Position numbers and translations under genes: made by a program. Positions 48,536 through 57,349 of a stretch of 64,000 nt of DNA are shown in pieces. Below the pieces are notes generated by a model. That model worked only from the letters and a program-made list of their open reading frames with translations, made no database searches and was not told where the DNA came from. The stretch is from Streptomyces sp. TG1A-60. Lineage in GTDB: Bacteria; Actinomycetota; Actinomycetes; Streptomycetales; Streptomycetaceae. How positions within the stretch are numbered: the stretch's first letter is position 1; each line of letters starts with the position of its first letter. The stretch is from NCBI RefSeq assembly GCF_037201975.1, contig NZ_CP147520.1:5084001-5148000 (forward strand), in the 5' to 3' direction.

Positions 48536-49882
48536 TCAGCCGAGCGCCTTGCCGGGCAGCTCCACCTTCGCCCCCAGCTCCATCAGCTTCTCCATGAAGT
48601 TCTCGTAGCCGCGGTTGATGAGTTCGATGCCGTGGACGCGGGAGGTGCCCTGGGCGGCGAGCGCGGCGATGAGGTAGGAGAAGCCGCCGCGGAGGTCGGG
48701 GATGACCAGGTCGGCGCCCTGGAGACGGGTGGGGCCGGAGACGACGGCGGAGTGCAGGAAGTTGCGCTGGCCGAAGCGGCAGTTCGAGCCGCCGAGGCAC
48801 TCGCGGTAGAGCTGGATGTGCGCGCCCATCTGGTTCAGCGCGGAGGTGAAGCCCAGCCGGGACTCGTAGACCGTCTCGTGGATGATCGAGAGGCCCGTGG
48901 CCTGTGTCAGGGCCACCACCAGAGGCTGCTGCCAGTCGGTCTGGAAGCCCGGGTGGACGTCCGTCTCCAGGGCGATCGACTTCAGCTGGCCGCCCGGGTG
49001 CCAGAAGCGGATGCCCTCGTCGTCGATCTCGAAGGCACCCCCCACCCTCCGGAAGGTGTTCAGGAACGTCATCATCGAGCGCTGCTGGGCACCCCGGACG
49101 TATATGTCGCCTTCGGTCGCCAGCGCGGCGGACGCCCAGGAGGCGGCCTCCAGGCGGTCCGGCAGCGCCTTGTGGTTGTAGCCGCCGAGCGAGTCCACAC
49201 CGGTGATGCGGATCGTGCGGTCGGTGTCCATCCCGATGATGGCGCCCATCTTCTGCAGGACGCAGATGAGGTCCTCGATCTCCGGCTCGATCGCCGCGTT
49301 CGCGAGCTCCGTCACGCCCTCCGCGAGGACCGCGGTCAGCAGCACCTGCTCCGTCGCGCCAACGGACGGGTACGGCAGCTGGATCTTCGTACCGCGCAGC
49401 CGGCGCGGCGCCTCCAGGTACTGTCCGTCGTCCCGTTTCTCGATCTTCGCGCCGAACTGCCGCAGCACCTCGAAGTGGAAGTCGATCGGCCGGCCGCCGA
49501 TGTCGCAGCCGCCGAGACCGGGGATGAAGGCGTGGCCGAGGCGGTGCAGCAGCGGACCGCAGAACAGGATCGGAATGCGCGACGAACCCGCGTGGGCGTC
49601 GATGTCGGCGACGTTCGCGCTCTCCACGTTCGTCGGGTCCATCACCAGCTCCCCCGGCTCGTCGCCCGGGCGGACTGTTACGCCATGCAGCTGCAGCAGT
49701 CCGCGCACGACCCGGACATCGCGGATGTCGGGGACGTTGCGCAACCGGCTCGGACCGCTGCCGAGCAGCGCGGCGACCATGGCCTTGGGTACGAGGTTCT
49801 TCGCACCGCGGACACGGATCTCGCCACTGAGCGGGGTGCCGCCGTGTACAAGCAGTACGTCGTCAGAGCCGTTGACGGTCAT
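48536..49882 (-). CDS. murA: UDP-N-acetylglucosamine 1-carboxyvinyltransferase MurA
   Basis: This 448-residue cytoplasmic enzyme transfers enolpyruvate from PEP to UDP-GlcNAc, the first committed step of peptidoglycan synthesis and the fosfomycin target. It starts MTVNGSDDVLLVHGGTPLSG with RGAKNLVPKAMVAALL, where the Lys and Asn bind substrate. The PEP-binding loop has Cys near residue 125 in GLGGCDIGGRP, so it should be fosfomycin-sensitive unless other mechanisms apply. HPGFQTDWQQPLVV and the C-terminal GYENFMEKL are conserved. It is convergent with hupA. A duplicated copy of its last codons lies just downstream. Confidence 0.96.
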   Translation of the reverse strand: MTVNGSDDVLLVHGGTPLSGEIRVRGAKNLVPKAMVAALLGSGPSRLRNVPDIRDVRVVRGLLQLHGVTVRPGDEPGELVMDPTNVESANVADIDAHAGSSRIPILFCGPLLHRLGHAFIPGLGGCDIGGRPIDFHFEVLRQFGAKIEKRDDGQYLEAPRRLRGTKIQLPYPSVGATEQVLLTAVLAEGVTELANAAIEPEIEDLICVLQKMGAIIGMDTDRTIRITGVDSLGGYNHKALPDRLEAASWASAALATEGDIYVRGAQQRSMMTFLNTFRRVGGAFEIDDEGIRFWHPGGQLKSIALETDVHPGFQTDWQQPLVVALTQATGLSIIHETVYESRLGFTSALNQMGAHIQLYRECLGGSNCRFGQRNFLHSAVVSGPTRLQGADLVIPDLRGGFSYLIAALAAQGTSRVHGIELINRGYENFMEKLMELGAKVELPGKALG

Positions 49883-50193
49883 GGATCTCGCGTTCCGTGG
49901 AGTTGGGCAGAGGGCTTTTCGGCGTGGGCGGACGGTCGGCGGACCCGTTGTGCGGGAGCCGGCGCGGCGTGAGCCGGAGAGCTAGCGTAATCGCCGCCCA
50001 CCCCCCTTCCGTAAGCCCGAGGGCTTCCCAGCCACGTCATGGATTCGCCACAACACGAACCGTTCACCACCCGCCACACGGGGTCACCGTCGCGCGTGTG
50101 CGCGAGGTACGCACCGGTGTGCCCTGAGCTGCGTGCACACCGCTAGGGGGATTGGCTCCCCGCGCGCGGGCCGGATGCGGGATCATGTCTCGC
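49883..50193. other. Divergent promoter region of murA and yqgE
   Basis: No gene is seen in this gap. CGGTGTGC (50115) and GCACACCG (50135) form a perfect 8-base inverted repeat with a 12-base spacer, about 60 bases ahead of yqgE, and could be an operator or a leader hairpin. Confidence 0.45.
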
Positions 50194-50766
50194 ATGACCG
50201 AGGTGTCCTCGCTCACAGGGCGGCTGCTCGTGGCCACGCCCGCCCTGGCGGATCCGAACTTCGACCGTGCGGTGGTGCTGCTCCTCGACCACGACGAGGA
50301 GGGCTCTCTCGGGGTGGTCCTCAACCGTCCGACCCCGGTGGACGTTGGCGACATCCTGGCGGGCTGGGCGGAACTCGCCGGCGAACCCGGGGTCGTCTTC
50401 CAGGGCGGCCCGGTGTCGCTGGACTCCGCGCTCGGAGTCGCGGTGATACCCGGCGGCGGCTCCGTGGACCGGTCCCCACTCGGCTGGCGGCGCGTCCACG
50501 GCGCGATCGGCCTGGTCGATCTGGAGGCCCCGCCGGAACTGCTGGCCTCCGCGCTCGGCTCGCTGCGCATCTTCGCCGGGTACGCCGGCTGGGGCCCCGG
50601 CCAACTGGAGGACGAACTGGCGGAGGGCGCCTGGTACGTCGTCGAGTCCGAACCCGGCGATGTCTCCTCGCCGTCCCCGGAGCGACTCTGGCGCGAGGTC
50701 CTGCGCCGTCAGCGCAGCGAACTCGCGATGGTGGCCACGTACCCGGACGACCCTTCGCTCAACTGA
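50194..50766 (+). CDS. YqgE/AlgH family protein
   Basis: This 190-residue protein belongs to UPF0301 (YqgE/AlgH). The start LTGRLLVATPALADPNFDRA, GSLGVVLNRPT, the FQGGPVS segment and the GYAGWGPGQLEDEL motif are all present. No biochemical role is firmly known for the family. The ATG at 50194 gives the usual N terminus MTEVSSL; another ATG nine bases upstream is possible. The DUF3039 gene follows after 29 bases and may be cotranscribed. Confidence 0.92.
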   Translation: MTEVSSLTGRLLVATPALADPNFDRAVVLLLDHDEEGSLGVVLNRPTPVDVGDILAGWAELAGEPGVVFQGGPVSLDSALGVAVIPGGGSVDRSPLGWRRVHGAIGLVDLEAPPELLASALGSLRIFAGYAGWGPGQLEDELAEGAWYVVESEPGDVSSPSPERLWREVLRRQRSELAMVATYPDDPSLN

Positions 50767-50795
50767 TGCGTGTGAGCTTCAGTACCCTTGCAGTC

Positions 50796-51071
50796 ATGAG
50801 CACTCTTGAACCCGAGCGCGGTACTGGTACGGGGACCCTCGTCGAACCGACGCCGCAGACGTCGCACGGCGATGGTGACCACGAGCGCTTCGCCCACTAC
50901 GTCCAGAAGGACAAGATCATGGCGAGCGCCCTCGACGGCACGCCCGTCGTGGCGTTGTGCGGCAAGGTGTGGGTCCCGGGCCGTGACCCGAAGAAGTACC
51001 CCGTGTGCCCCATGTGCAAGGAGATCTTCGAGTCCCTCGGCGCGGGTGGGGGAGACGACGACAAGAAGTAG
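50796..51071 (+). CDS. DUF3039 family protein
   Basis: This 91-residue actinobacterial protein of unknown function has HERFAHYVQKDKIMASAL, then VVALCGKVWVPGRDPKKYPV and CPMCKEIFESL. The Cys before the core and the CPMC pair could bind zinc. The tail is acidic and Lys-rich. It follows yqgE closely and ends with its own hairpin terminator. Confidence 0.9.
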   Translation: MSTLEPERGTGTGTLVEPTPQTSHGDGDHERFAHYVQKDKIMASALDGTPVVALCGKVWVPGRDPKKYPVCPMCKEIFESLGAGGGDDDKK

Positions 51072-51083
51072 CCCGGCTGGTGC

Positions 51084-51120
51084 GACCGCGGTGCCTTGAG
51101 CGGGTACCGCGGTCTTGTTG
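51084..51120 (+). terminator. Terminator after the DUF3039 gene
   Basis: GACCGCGGT (51084-51092) pairs with ACCGCGGTC (51106-51114), followed by TTGTTG. It lies 12 bases past the stop. Confidence 0.8.
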
Positions 51121-51214
51121 CGCCCCGGGGCTTGCTGTTCGCCGGGGCCGCGCCGACAGGATTTCGGCCTTACTTCGTCAACGGCTGTGTCCTGGCCCGC
51201 ACAGGGTGTCCGCC

Positions 51215-51790
51215 TCCCCTTGGTCACCGCGGGCACGTCCGGGCAGTCGTGGTTCGTCCGGCACTTCGACAACTGGCCGACCGTGCGCGGGCGTCGCCTG
51301 ATCGGATGGGACGAGATCCTTCAGGGCGGCCTCGCGCCGCGTGCGGCCGTGTCCTCCTGGCGGGGCCGTGCGGGCGGCATCACGGCGGCACGCCCGGGAC
51401 ACGACGTGGTCATGTGCCCCGAGCGGCGGGTGTATCTGGACCACCGCCAGGCGGCGGCCCCGACGAGCCGGTGCCCATCGGCCGCGTACGCACCCCGGAG
51501 GACGTCTTCCGGTTCGAGCCCGTTCCCCCGGAGTCGACGCCCGACGAGGCGCGGCATGTGCTGGGCATCCAGGCCAACGTGTGGACCGAGGTGATGGAGG
51601 ACCCCGCGCGCGTGGATCACCGGACGTTCCCGAGTCCGGCCTTCACCGAGGTGGCCGGAGCAGGCTGCCGGCCCCCGCCGAGCGGGACTCCGCGGACTTC
51701 GAGCGCCGGATGACGGCCCGTTACCGGCGACTTGACGCCCTGGAGGGTCGGTTGTCGGCCGCCTTCGGGCCCGCGTCCGTGGCAGCGACG
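51215..51790 (+). pseudogene. Broken GH20 beta-N-acetylhexosaminidase
   Basis: Fragments of a family 20 glycosidase appear in three successive plus-strand frames. The first (about 51230-51450) gives WFVRHFDNWPTVRGRRLIGW, DEILQGGLAP and GHDVVMCPERRVYLDHRQ. The second (about 51460-51660) gives PDEPVPIGRVRTPEDVFRFE and HVLGIQANVWTEVMEDP. The third (about 51670-51760) gives AERDSADFERRMTARYRRLD. Order and spacing match the C-terminal half of the enzyme, but the N-terminal half with the catalytic Asp-Glu pair is missing, and two frameshifts separate the pieces. No function can remain. Confidence 0.85.
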
Positions 51791-52116
51791 GCCCGGTGTG
51801 CTCGGACGTACGATCGAGCAAACGCCCCCGAACGTGTGAGGCGACCGCGAACCCGTACACCCGAAAGCGCGTGCTCTGCGACGGTGACCCAGAAGGAACA
51901 AGAGGCTCAAGGCCACCGGAGAGTGGCAATTCGCCTCTATTGGTGATGTCGTGCCGAAACGGACCATCTCTCGGGCGAGGCGGGCGAATGCCTCCTAGCG
52001 GACCCCCGCGTTCGGGCCTCGCGAGAATGTGCCAGAGTTGCCACGTCCACCCTGTCAGCACGTACCGTACGGCAACACAGGCGGACCAGGTGGGGCAGCG
52101 GGAAGGGGCAGCCGGT

Positions 52117-53010
52117 TTGACCACGCACGCACCGCAGGCGGCGCAGGCCGTGACCCTGCCCGGCTCGCTGGACGAGGCCGTGGCGGCCCTCGCCGCCATG
52201 CCCTGGGCGGTTCCGGTGGCGGGTGGCACGGACCTCATGGCCGCGGTCAACTCCGGGCAGCTCAGGCCCGCCGCGCTGGTCGGTCTCGGCAAGATCAGCG
52301 AGATCCGCGGCTGGCAGTACCAGGACGGACACGCCCTGCTCGGCGCCGGCCTGACGCATGCGCGGATGGGGCGCCCGGACTTCGCGGCGCTCATTCCGAC
52401 GCTCGCCGCCGCCGCGCGCGCCGCCGGACCGCCCCAGATCCGCAACGCGGGCACCCTGGGCGGCAACATCGCGACGGCCGCCCCCACCGGGGACGCGTTG
52501 CCCGTGCTCGCCGCCCTGGAGGCCACTCTGATCATCGCGGGTCCGGGCGGGGCCCGCCGAGAGATGCCCGTCTCGCACCTGCTGGCCGGCATGGAGATGC
52601 TGCGCCCCGGTGAACTCATCGGGTTCGTGCGCGTGCCGCTGCTGCACGCGCCCCAGGTCTTCCTGAAGGCCACCGGTCGCACCGGCCCCGGTCGCGCGGT
52701 CGCCTCCGTCGCCCTCGTCCTCGACCCCGCCCGGCGCGGGGTGCGCTGCGCCGTGGGAGCCGTAGCGCCGATGCCGCTCAGGCCCCTGGACGCCGAGGCC
52801 TGGGTCGGCCGGCTGATCGACTGGGACGGCGAGCGCACCCTCGTTCCCGAGGCGCTGCAGGCCTTCGGCGAGTACGTCGCAGCCGCCTGCATCCCCGACC
52901 CGGTCCCCGAGGCCGACGGCTCCGCACCACCGCTTCCGCCGGCCGTACTGCACCTGCGGCGCACCGTCGCCGCGCTGGCCCGACGAGCACTGGGGAGGGC
53001 ACTGTCGTGA
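52117..53010 (+). CDS. Xanthine dehydrogenase-type FAD subunit
   Basis: This subunit of about 297 residues carries the FAD-binding PCMH fold of molybdenum hydroxylases: AVPVAGGTDLMAAVNSG and the signature QIRNAGTLGGNIATAAPTGD, which holds the flavin, plus a C-terminal CO_deh_flav_C domain. The TTG at 52117, preceded by AAGGGG, gives the normal length; the frame stays open upstream but reads into the GH20 pseudogene flank. Its stop overlaps the GTG of the FeS subunit gene (GTGA). The three subunits form one complex with electron flow molybdenum to 2Fe-2S to FAD. Confidence 0.88.
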   Translation: MTTHAPQAAQAVTLPGSLDEAVAALAAMPWAVPVAGGTDLMAAVNSGQLRPAALVGLGKISEIRGWQYQDGHALLGAGLTHARMGRPDFAALIPTLAAAARAAGPPQIRNAGTLGGNIATAAPTGDALPVLAALEATLIIAGPGGARREMPVSHLLAGMEMLRPGELIGFVRVPLLHAPQVFLKATGRTGPGRAVASVALVLDPARRGVRCAVGAVAPMPLRPLDAEAWVGRLIDWDGERTLVPEALQAFGEYVAAACIPDPVPEADGSAPPLPPAVLHLRRTVAALARRALGRALS

Positions 53011-54881
53011 CCGACGACCAGCACGGAGAGGGCACCCCGCAGCAGGGTGGCCACGGTGGCTGGGAGCGACTCCCGCAGGGTGACTACGACGACGGCGCCA
53101 CCACCTTCGTCCAGTTCCCCGAAGGGGGCATCGACGCGCTCCTCGCCGGCGACAGCCCGCTCGCCGCGCCGGGCCACGGCTACGTGCCGCCGCCGATAGC
53201 GGTCAACCCGGCGACCACCGCCGGAACCGACCCGTCCGCCCCGGGCAACTGGGCGATGCCGGCCGAGGGCGCCCAGTGGCACGACCCGAACGCCGGGCAG
53301 CCGCAGCCCCCGGCGCAGGACGGGTTCACGTACGACCCCGGCTCGACCGGGCAGTGGACGTTCGAGGAGCCTGCCGCGCAGGAAGGCACCGCTCCAGGTC
53401 ACGACGTGACCGGCGAGTGGTCGATTCCGGTCGCCGGGGGTGACCTTCCGGACGAATCCGGTGAGTTCAGCGCCTCGGCCCTGGTCGAGCAGTGGGGCGG
53501 CACCCCGCCCGCCACCCTCCCCGGCGGCGCCGCCGCGCCCTGGGCGACCGAGCAGATCGGCACGGCGTGGACCGCGCCGCCGCCGACCCGGTCCGAGGAA
53601 CACGGCACCGCGGACCACCCGGCCGAGGACCCCACGGCTGGGGGTCACACGACCGGGGACCACGCCGCGGGAGAGGCGGCAGACGCGGGAGAGCGCGCGT
53701 CCGGCGTGACCGCGGAGGCCCCGGGGGAGCCCTCCGAGGCTCCTGGAGGGGCGTACGCCCCTCCGGCCCGCGAGACGGCCGAGGAGGCCCCGGAAGCCGC
53801 CCGGGAGTCCGCCGAGCCGGCCGGTGAGGCCGACGCGGGGGCCACTGCGGGCGCGGAGGAGCCGGAGACGGCCCCGGAGGCACCCGAGTCCGCCACCGCT
53901 GCCGAGGCCGACGTGGCCTCCGGGACCTCCGGAGCCTCCGGGACCGAGGGCGACCCGGCCCCGGTCGTCGAGCCGGGGCCGTCCCCGCACGACGACCACC
54001 CCCTCGCCTCGTACGTCCTGCGCGTCAACGGCACCGACCGGCCCGTCAGCGACGCCTGGATCGGCGAGTCGCTGCTCTACGTACTGCGCGAGCGGCTCGG
54101 CCTCGCGGGCGCCAAGGACGGCTGCTCGCAGGGCGAGTGCGGCGCCTGCAACGTCCAGGTCGACGGGCGGCTCGTGGCGTCCTGCCTGGTCCCGGCCGTC
54201 ACCGCCGCGAGCACCGAGGTGCGCACCGTGGAGGGCCTCGCCGCCGACGGGCAGCCCTCGGACGTGCAGCGGGCCCTCGCCCGGTGCGGCGCCGTGCAGT
54301 GCGGTTTCTGCGTGCCCGGCATGGCGATGACCGTGCACAACCTCCTTGAGGGCAACCCGGACCCCACCGATCTGGAGACCCGCCAGGCGCTCTGCGGCAA
54401 CCTCTGCCGCTGCTCCGGTTACCGGGGCGTCCTGTCGGCCGTACGTGAGGTGGTCGCCGAACGCGAGGCGAACGCCGCCGTCGAGAACGAGGCCGACGCG
54501 GGCCCCGGCGAGGCACGCATCCCGCACCAGGCGGGTCCCGGCGCGGGCGGCGTCAACGCGGCGTCGCACGACTCCCAGGGAGCACCACCACCGGCACCGC
54601 ACGACCCCGGCCAGTCGTACGGCGGCCAGGGCATGTCGTTCGCGGGTCAGGGCGACTCGTACGGTGGTCAGGACCAGTCCTTCGGTGGTCAGGACCACGG
54701 CTTTGGTGGAGGTCAGGGCGACTCGTACGGTGGTCAGGACCAGAGCTTCGGTGGTCAGGACCACGGCTTTGGTGGAGGTCAGGGCGACTCGTACGGCGGT
54801 CAGGACCAGTCCTTCGGCGGTCAGGACGACTCGTACGGCGGTCAGGGCCGCTCGTTCGGCCAGGACGGAGGCCAGGCGTGA
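53007..54881 (+). CDS. 2Fe-2S subunit with long disordered extensions
   Basis: Only residues 335-500 of this 624-residue protein are the conserved iron-sulfur subunit: the plant-type ferredoxin loop CSQGECGACNV with a distal Cys in VASCLVPAV, and the second cluster motif CGAVQCGFC...CGNLCRCSGYR. The first 330 residues are Gly/Pro/Glu/Ala-rich and acidic, and the last 100 are a Gly-Gln-Asp-Ser-Phe-Tyr repeat. Ordinary homologues have about 160-200 residues. The start GTG overlaps the FAD subunit stop, and the stop overlaps the next start, so the extensions are inside a tightly coupled operon and are not a misread frame. Confidence 0.88.
   Translation: MTDDQHGEGTPQQGGHGGWERLPQGDYDDGATTFVQFPEGGIDALLAGDSPLAAPGHGYVPPPIAVNPATTAGTDPSAPGNWAMPAEGAQWHDPNAGQPQPPAQDGFTYDPGSTGQWTFEEPAAQEGTAPGHDVTGEWSIPVAGGDLPDESGEFSASALVEQWGGTPPATLPGGAAAPWATEQIGTAWTAPPPTRSEEHGTADHPAEDPTAGGHTTGDHAAGEAADAGERASGVTAEAPGEPSEAPGGAYAPPARETAEEAPEAARESAEPAGEADAGATAGAEEPETAPEAPESATAAEADVASGTSGASGTEGDPAPVVEPGPSPHDDHPLASYVLRVNGTDRPVSDAWIGESLLYVLRERLGLAGAKDGCSQGECGACNVQVDGRLVASCLVPAVTAASTEVRTVEGLAADGQPSDVQRALARCGAVQCGFCVPGMAMTVHNLLEGNPDPTDLETRQALCGNLCRCSGYRGVLSAVREVVAEREANAAVENEADAGPGEARIPHQAGPGAGGVNAASHDSQGAPPPAPHDPGQSYGGQGMSFAGQGDSYGGQDQSFGGQDHGFGGGQGDSYGGQDQSFGGQDHGFGGGQGDSYGGQDQSFGGQDDSYGGQGRSFGQDGGQA
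54663..54850 (+). repeat. 66-bp coding repeats in the 2Fe-2S subunit tail
   Basis: Near-identical 66-base units start at 54663, 54729 and (partial) 54795. Each encodes 22 residues of the type GGQDQSFGGQDHGFGGGQGD. The shorter GGTCAGGAC submotif recurs within the unit. Near identity indicates recent expansion. Confidence 0.93.
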
Positions 54882-57193
54882 GCAACGAAACCGTCATCGC
54901 GACGCCCACGGGGCCCGGGGAGGCCGCGTCCGCGCCCGAGCAGCTGCCCCACGGCCTGGGCGCGTCGCTGCCGCCCGCCGACGCCCGTGCCAAGTCGGAG
55001 GGCACCTTCCCGTACGCGGCCGATCTGTGGGCCGAGGGCCTGCTGTGGGCGGCCGTGCTCCGCTCGCCGCACCCGCACGCGCGCATCGTGTCCATCGACA
55101 CGTCCCACGCGCGCGACATGCCGGGCGTACGGGCCGTCGTCACCCACGAGGACGTGCCCGGCGTCGCCCTGCACGGCCGCGGCAGGGCGGACCGGCCCCT
55201 GTTCGCCTCCGAGGTCGTACGCCACCACGGCGAGCCCATCGCGGCCGTCGCCGCCGACCACCCGGACACCGCGCGGATGGCCGCCGCCGCCGTCATCGTC
55301 GAGTACGAGGTACTCGACCCGGTGGTCGACCCGGAGCAGGCCTTCGAGGCCGAGCCCCTGCACCCCGACGGCAACCTGATCCGGCACATCCCGCTGCGCC
55401 ACGGCGACCCGAACGCGGCCGGCGAGATCGTCGTCGAGGGCCAGTACCGCATCGGCCGCGCGGACCCGGCCCCCATCGGTGCCGAGGCCGGCCTCGCCGT
55501 GCCCCGCCCCGACGGCGGCGTCGAGCTGTATCTGGCCTCCACCGACCCGCACACCGACCGCGACGCCGCAGCCGCCTGCTACGGGCTGGCACCCGACCGT
55601 GTCAAGATCGTCGTCACCGGTGTCCCCGGTGCCACCGCCGACCGCGAGGACCAGGGCTTCCAGCTCCCACTCGGCCTGCTGGCCCTGAAGACCGGCTGCC
55701 CGGTGAAGCTGACCGCCAGCCGCGAGGAGTCCTTCCTGGGCCACGCCCACCGGCACCCGACCCTGCTCCGCTACCGTCACCACGCGGACGCCGAGGGCAG
55801 GCTCGTCAAGGTGGAGGCGCAGCTCCTGCTCGACGCGGGCGCGTACGCCGACACGTCGTCGGAGGCGCTGGCCGCCGCCGTCTCGTTCGCCTGCGGCCCG
55901 TACGTCGTACCGAACGCCTTCATCGAGGGCTGGGCGGTACGCACCAACAACCCGCCCTCGGGCCATGTGCGCGGCGAGGGCGCGATGCAGGTCTGCGCCG
56001 CGTACGAGGCGCAGATGGACAAGCTCGCGAAGAAGCTGGGGCTCGACCCGGCGGAACTGCGCATGCGCAACGTGATGTCCACGGGTGACGTGCTGCCGAC
56101 GGGCCAGTCGGTGACCTGCCCGGCCCCCGTCGCCGAACTCCTCCAGGCCGTCCAGGAGTTCCCGCTCCCGGCGCTGCCCAAGGACACGCCCGAGGAGGAG
56201 TGGCTGCTGCCCGGCGGCCCCGAGGGCGCGGGCGAACCCGGCGCGGTCCGCCGTGGCGTCGGCTACGGCCTCGGCATGGTCCACATGCTCGGCGCCGAGG
56301 GCGCGGACGAGGTCTCCACCGCCACCGTGAAGGTCCACGACGGCATCGCGACCGTCCTGTGCGCGGCCGTCGACACCGGCCAGGGCTTCTCCACCCTCGC
56401 CCGGCAGATCGTCCAAGAGACCCTCGGTATCGACGAGGTCCACATCGCCCAGGTCGACACCGACCAGCCCTCGGCGGGTCCAGGCTGCCGAGGCCGTCAC
56501 ACCTGGGTCTCGGGCGGCGCGGTGGAACGTGCGGCGAAGATGGTCCGCACCCAACTGCTGCAGCCGCTCGCGCACAAGTTCGGCATGTCCACGGAGCTGT
56601 TGCAGATCACCGACGGCAAGATCACCTCGTACGACGGTGTCCTGTCGACCACGGTCGCGGAGGCGCTGGACGGCAAGGAACTCTGGGCCACCGCCCAGTG
56701 CCGTCCGCACCCCACCGAGCCGCTGGACGGCGCCGGCCAGGGCGACGCGTTCGTGGGCCTGGCGTTCTGCGCGATCCGGGCCGTGGTGGACGTGGACATC
56801 GAACTCGGCTCGGTACGGGTCGTGGAGCTGGCCGTCGCCCAGGACGTCGGCCGGGTCCTCAACCCGGCCCAGCTCGCCGCGCGTATCGAGGCGGGCGTCA
56901 CCCAGGGCGTCGGCGTCGCGCTGACCGAGAACCTCCGCACCCCTCGGGGCCTGATCCGCCACCCCGATCTCACCGGCTACGCCCTGCCCACCGCCCTGGA
57001 CGCCCCCGACATCCAGATCGTCAAACTGGTGGAGGAGCGGGACGTCGTGGCCCCGTTCGGCGCGAAGGCGGCCAGCGCGGTGCCGGTGGTCACCTCCCCT
57101 GCGGCCATCGCGGCGGCGGTGCGGGCGGCCACGGGACGCCCCGTGAACCGCCTGCCGATCCGGCCGCAGGCGGCGGTGGTGACGGGGGCGTAG
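54878..57193 (+). CDS. Xanthine dehydrogenase-like molybdopterin subunit, atypical active site
   Basis: This 771-residue protein has the two domains of the molybdenum-binding subunit: an N-terminal a/b hammerhead (EGTFPYAADLWAEGLLWAAV, RSPHPHARI) and the MoCo-binding part with GHVRGEGAMQ and GPGCRGRHTWVSGGA. Two usual motifs differ. The GGxFG loop reads PGATADRED, and the C-terminal GEPP that carries the catalytic Glu in xanthine oxidases reads SAVP within FGAKAASAVPVVTSPA, which aligns without gaps and puts Ala at the Glu position. The substrate is therefore uncertain. The start overlaps the FeS gene stop. No XdhC-type maturation gene follows. Confidence 0.85.
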   Translation: MSNETVIATPTGPGEAASAPEQLPHGLGASLPPADARAKSEGTFPYAADLWAEGLLWAAVLRSPHPHARIVSIDTSHARDMPGVRAVVTHEDVPGVALHGRGRADRPLFASEVVRHHGEPIAAVAADHPDTARMAAAAVIVEYEVLDPVVDPEQAFEAEPLHPDGNLIRHIPLRHGDPNAAGEIVVEGQYRIGRADPAPIGAEAGLAVPRPDGGVELYLASTDPHTDRDAAAACYGLAPDRVKIVVTGVPGATADREDQGFQLPLGLLALKTGCPVKLTASREESFLGHAHRHPTLLRYRHHADAEGRLVKVEAQLLLDAGAYADTSSEALAAAVSFACGPYVVPNAFIEGWAVRTNNPPSGHVRGEGAMQVCAAYEAQMDKLAKKLGLDPAELRMRNVMSTGDVLPTGQSVTCPAPVAELLQAVQEFPLPALPKDTPEEEWLLPGGPEGAGEPGAVRRGVGYGLGMVHMLGAEGADEVSTATVKVHDGIATVLCAAVDTGQGFSTLARQIVQETLGIDEVHIAQVDTDQPSAGPGCRGRHTWVSGGAVERAAKMVRTQLLQPLAHKFGMSTELLQITDGKITSYDGVLSTTVAEALDGKELWATAQCRPHPTEPLDGAGQGDAFVGLAFCAIRAVVDVDIELGSVRVVELAVAQDVGRVLNPAQLAARIEAGVTQGVGVALTENLRTPRGLIRHPDLTGYALPTALDAPDIQIVKLVEERDVVAPFGAKAASAVPVVTSPAAIAAAVRAATGRPVNRLPIRPQAAVVTGA

Positions 57194-57349
57194 GCGGCCC
57201 GGCACCGCCTCTGACGTGCTCGTTCGCGTGGACGTCGGGCGATGTCAGTGGGGCGGCGTAGGGTTCTTGGCAGTGGGGACGCCCGACGGCTCGGCGGTCG
57301 GGAAATCCCTGTGGGGGAGCACGTAGCGACCCATGTGCTGGGGGGAGCC

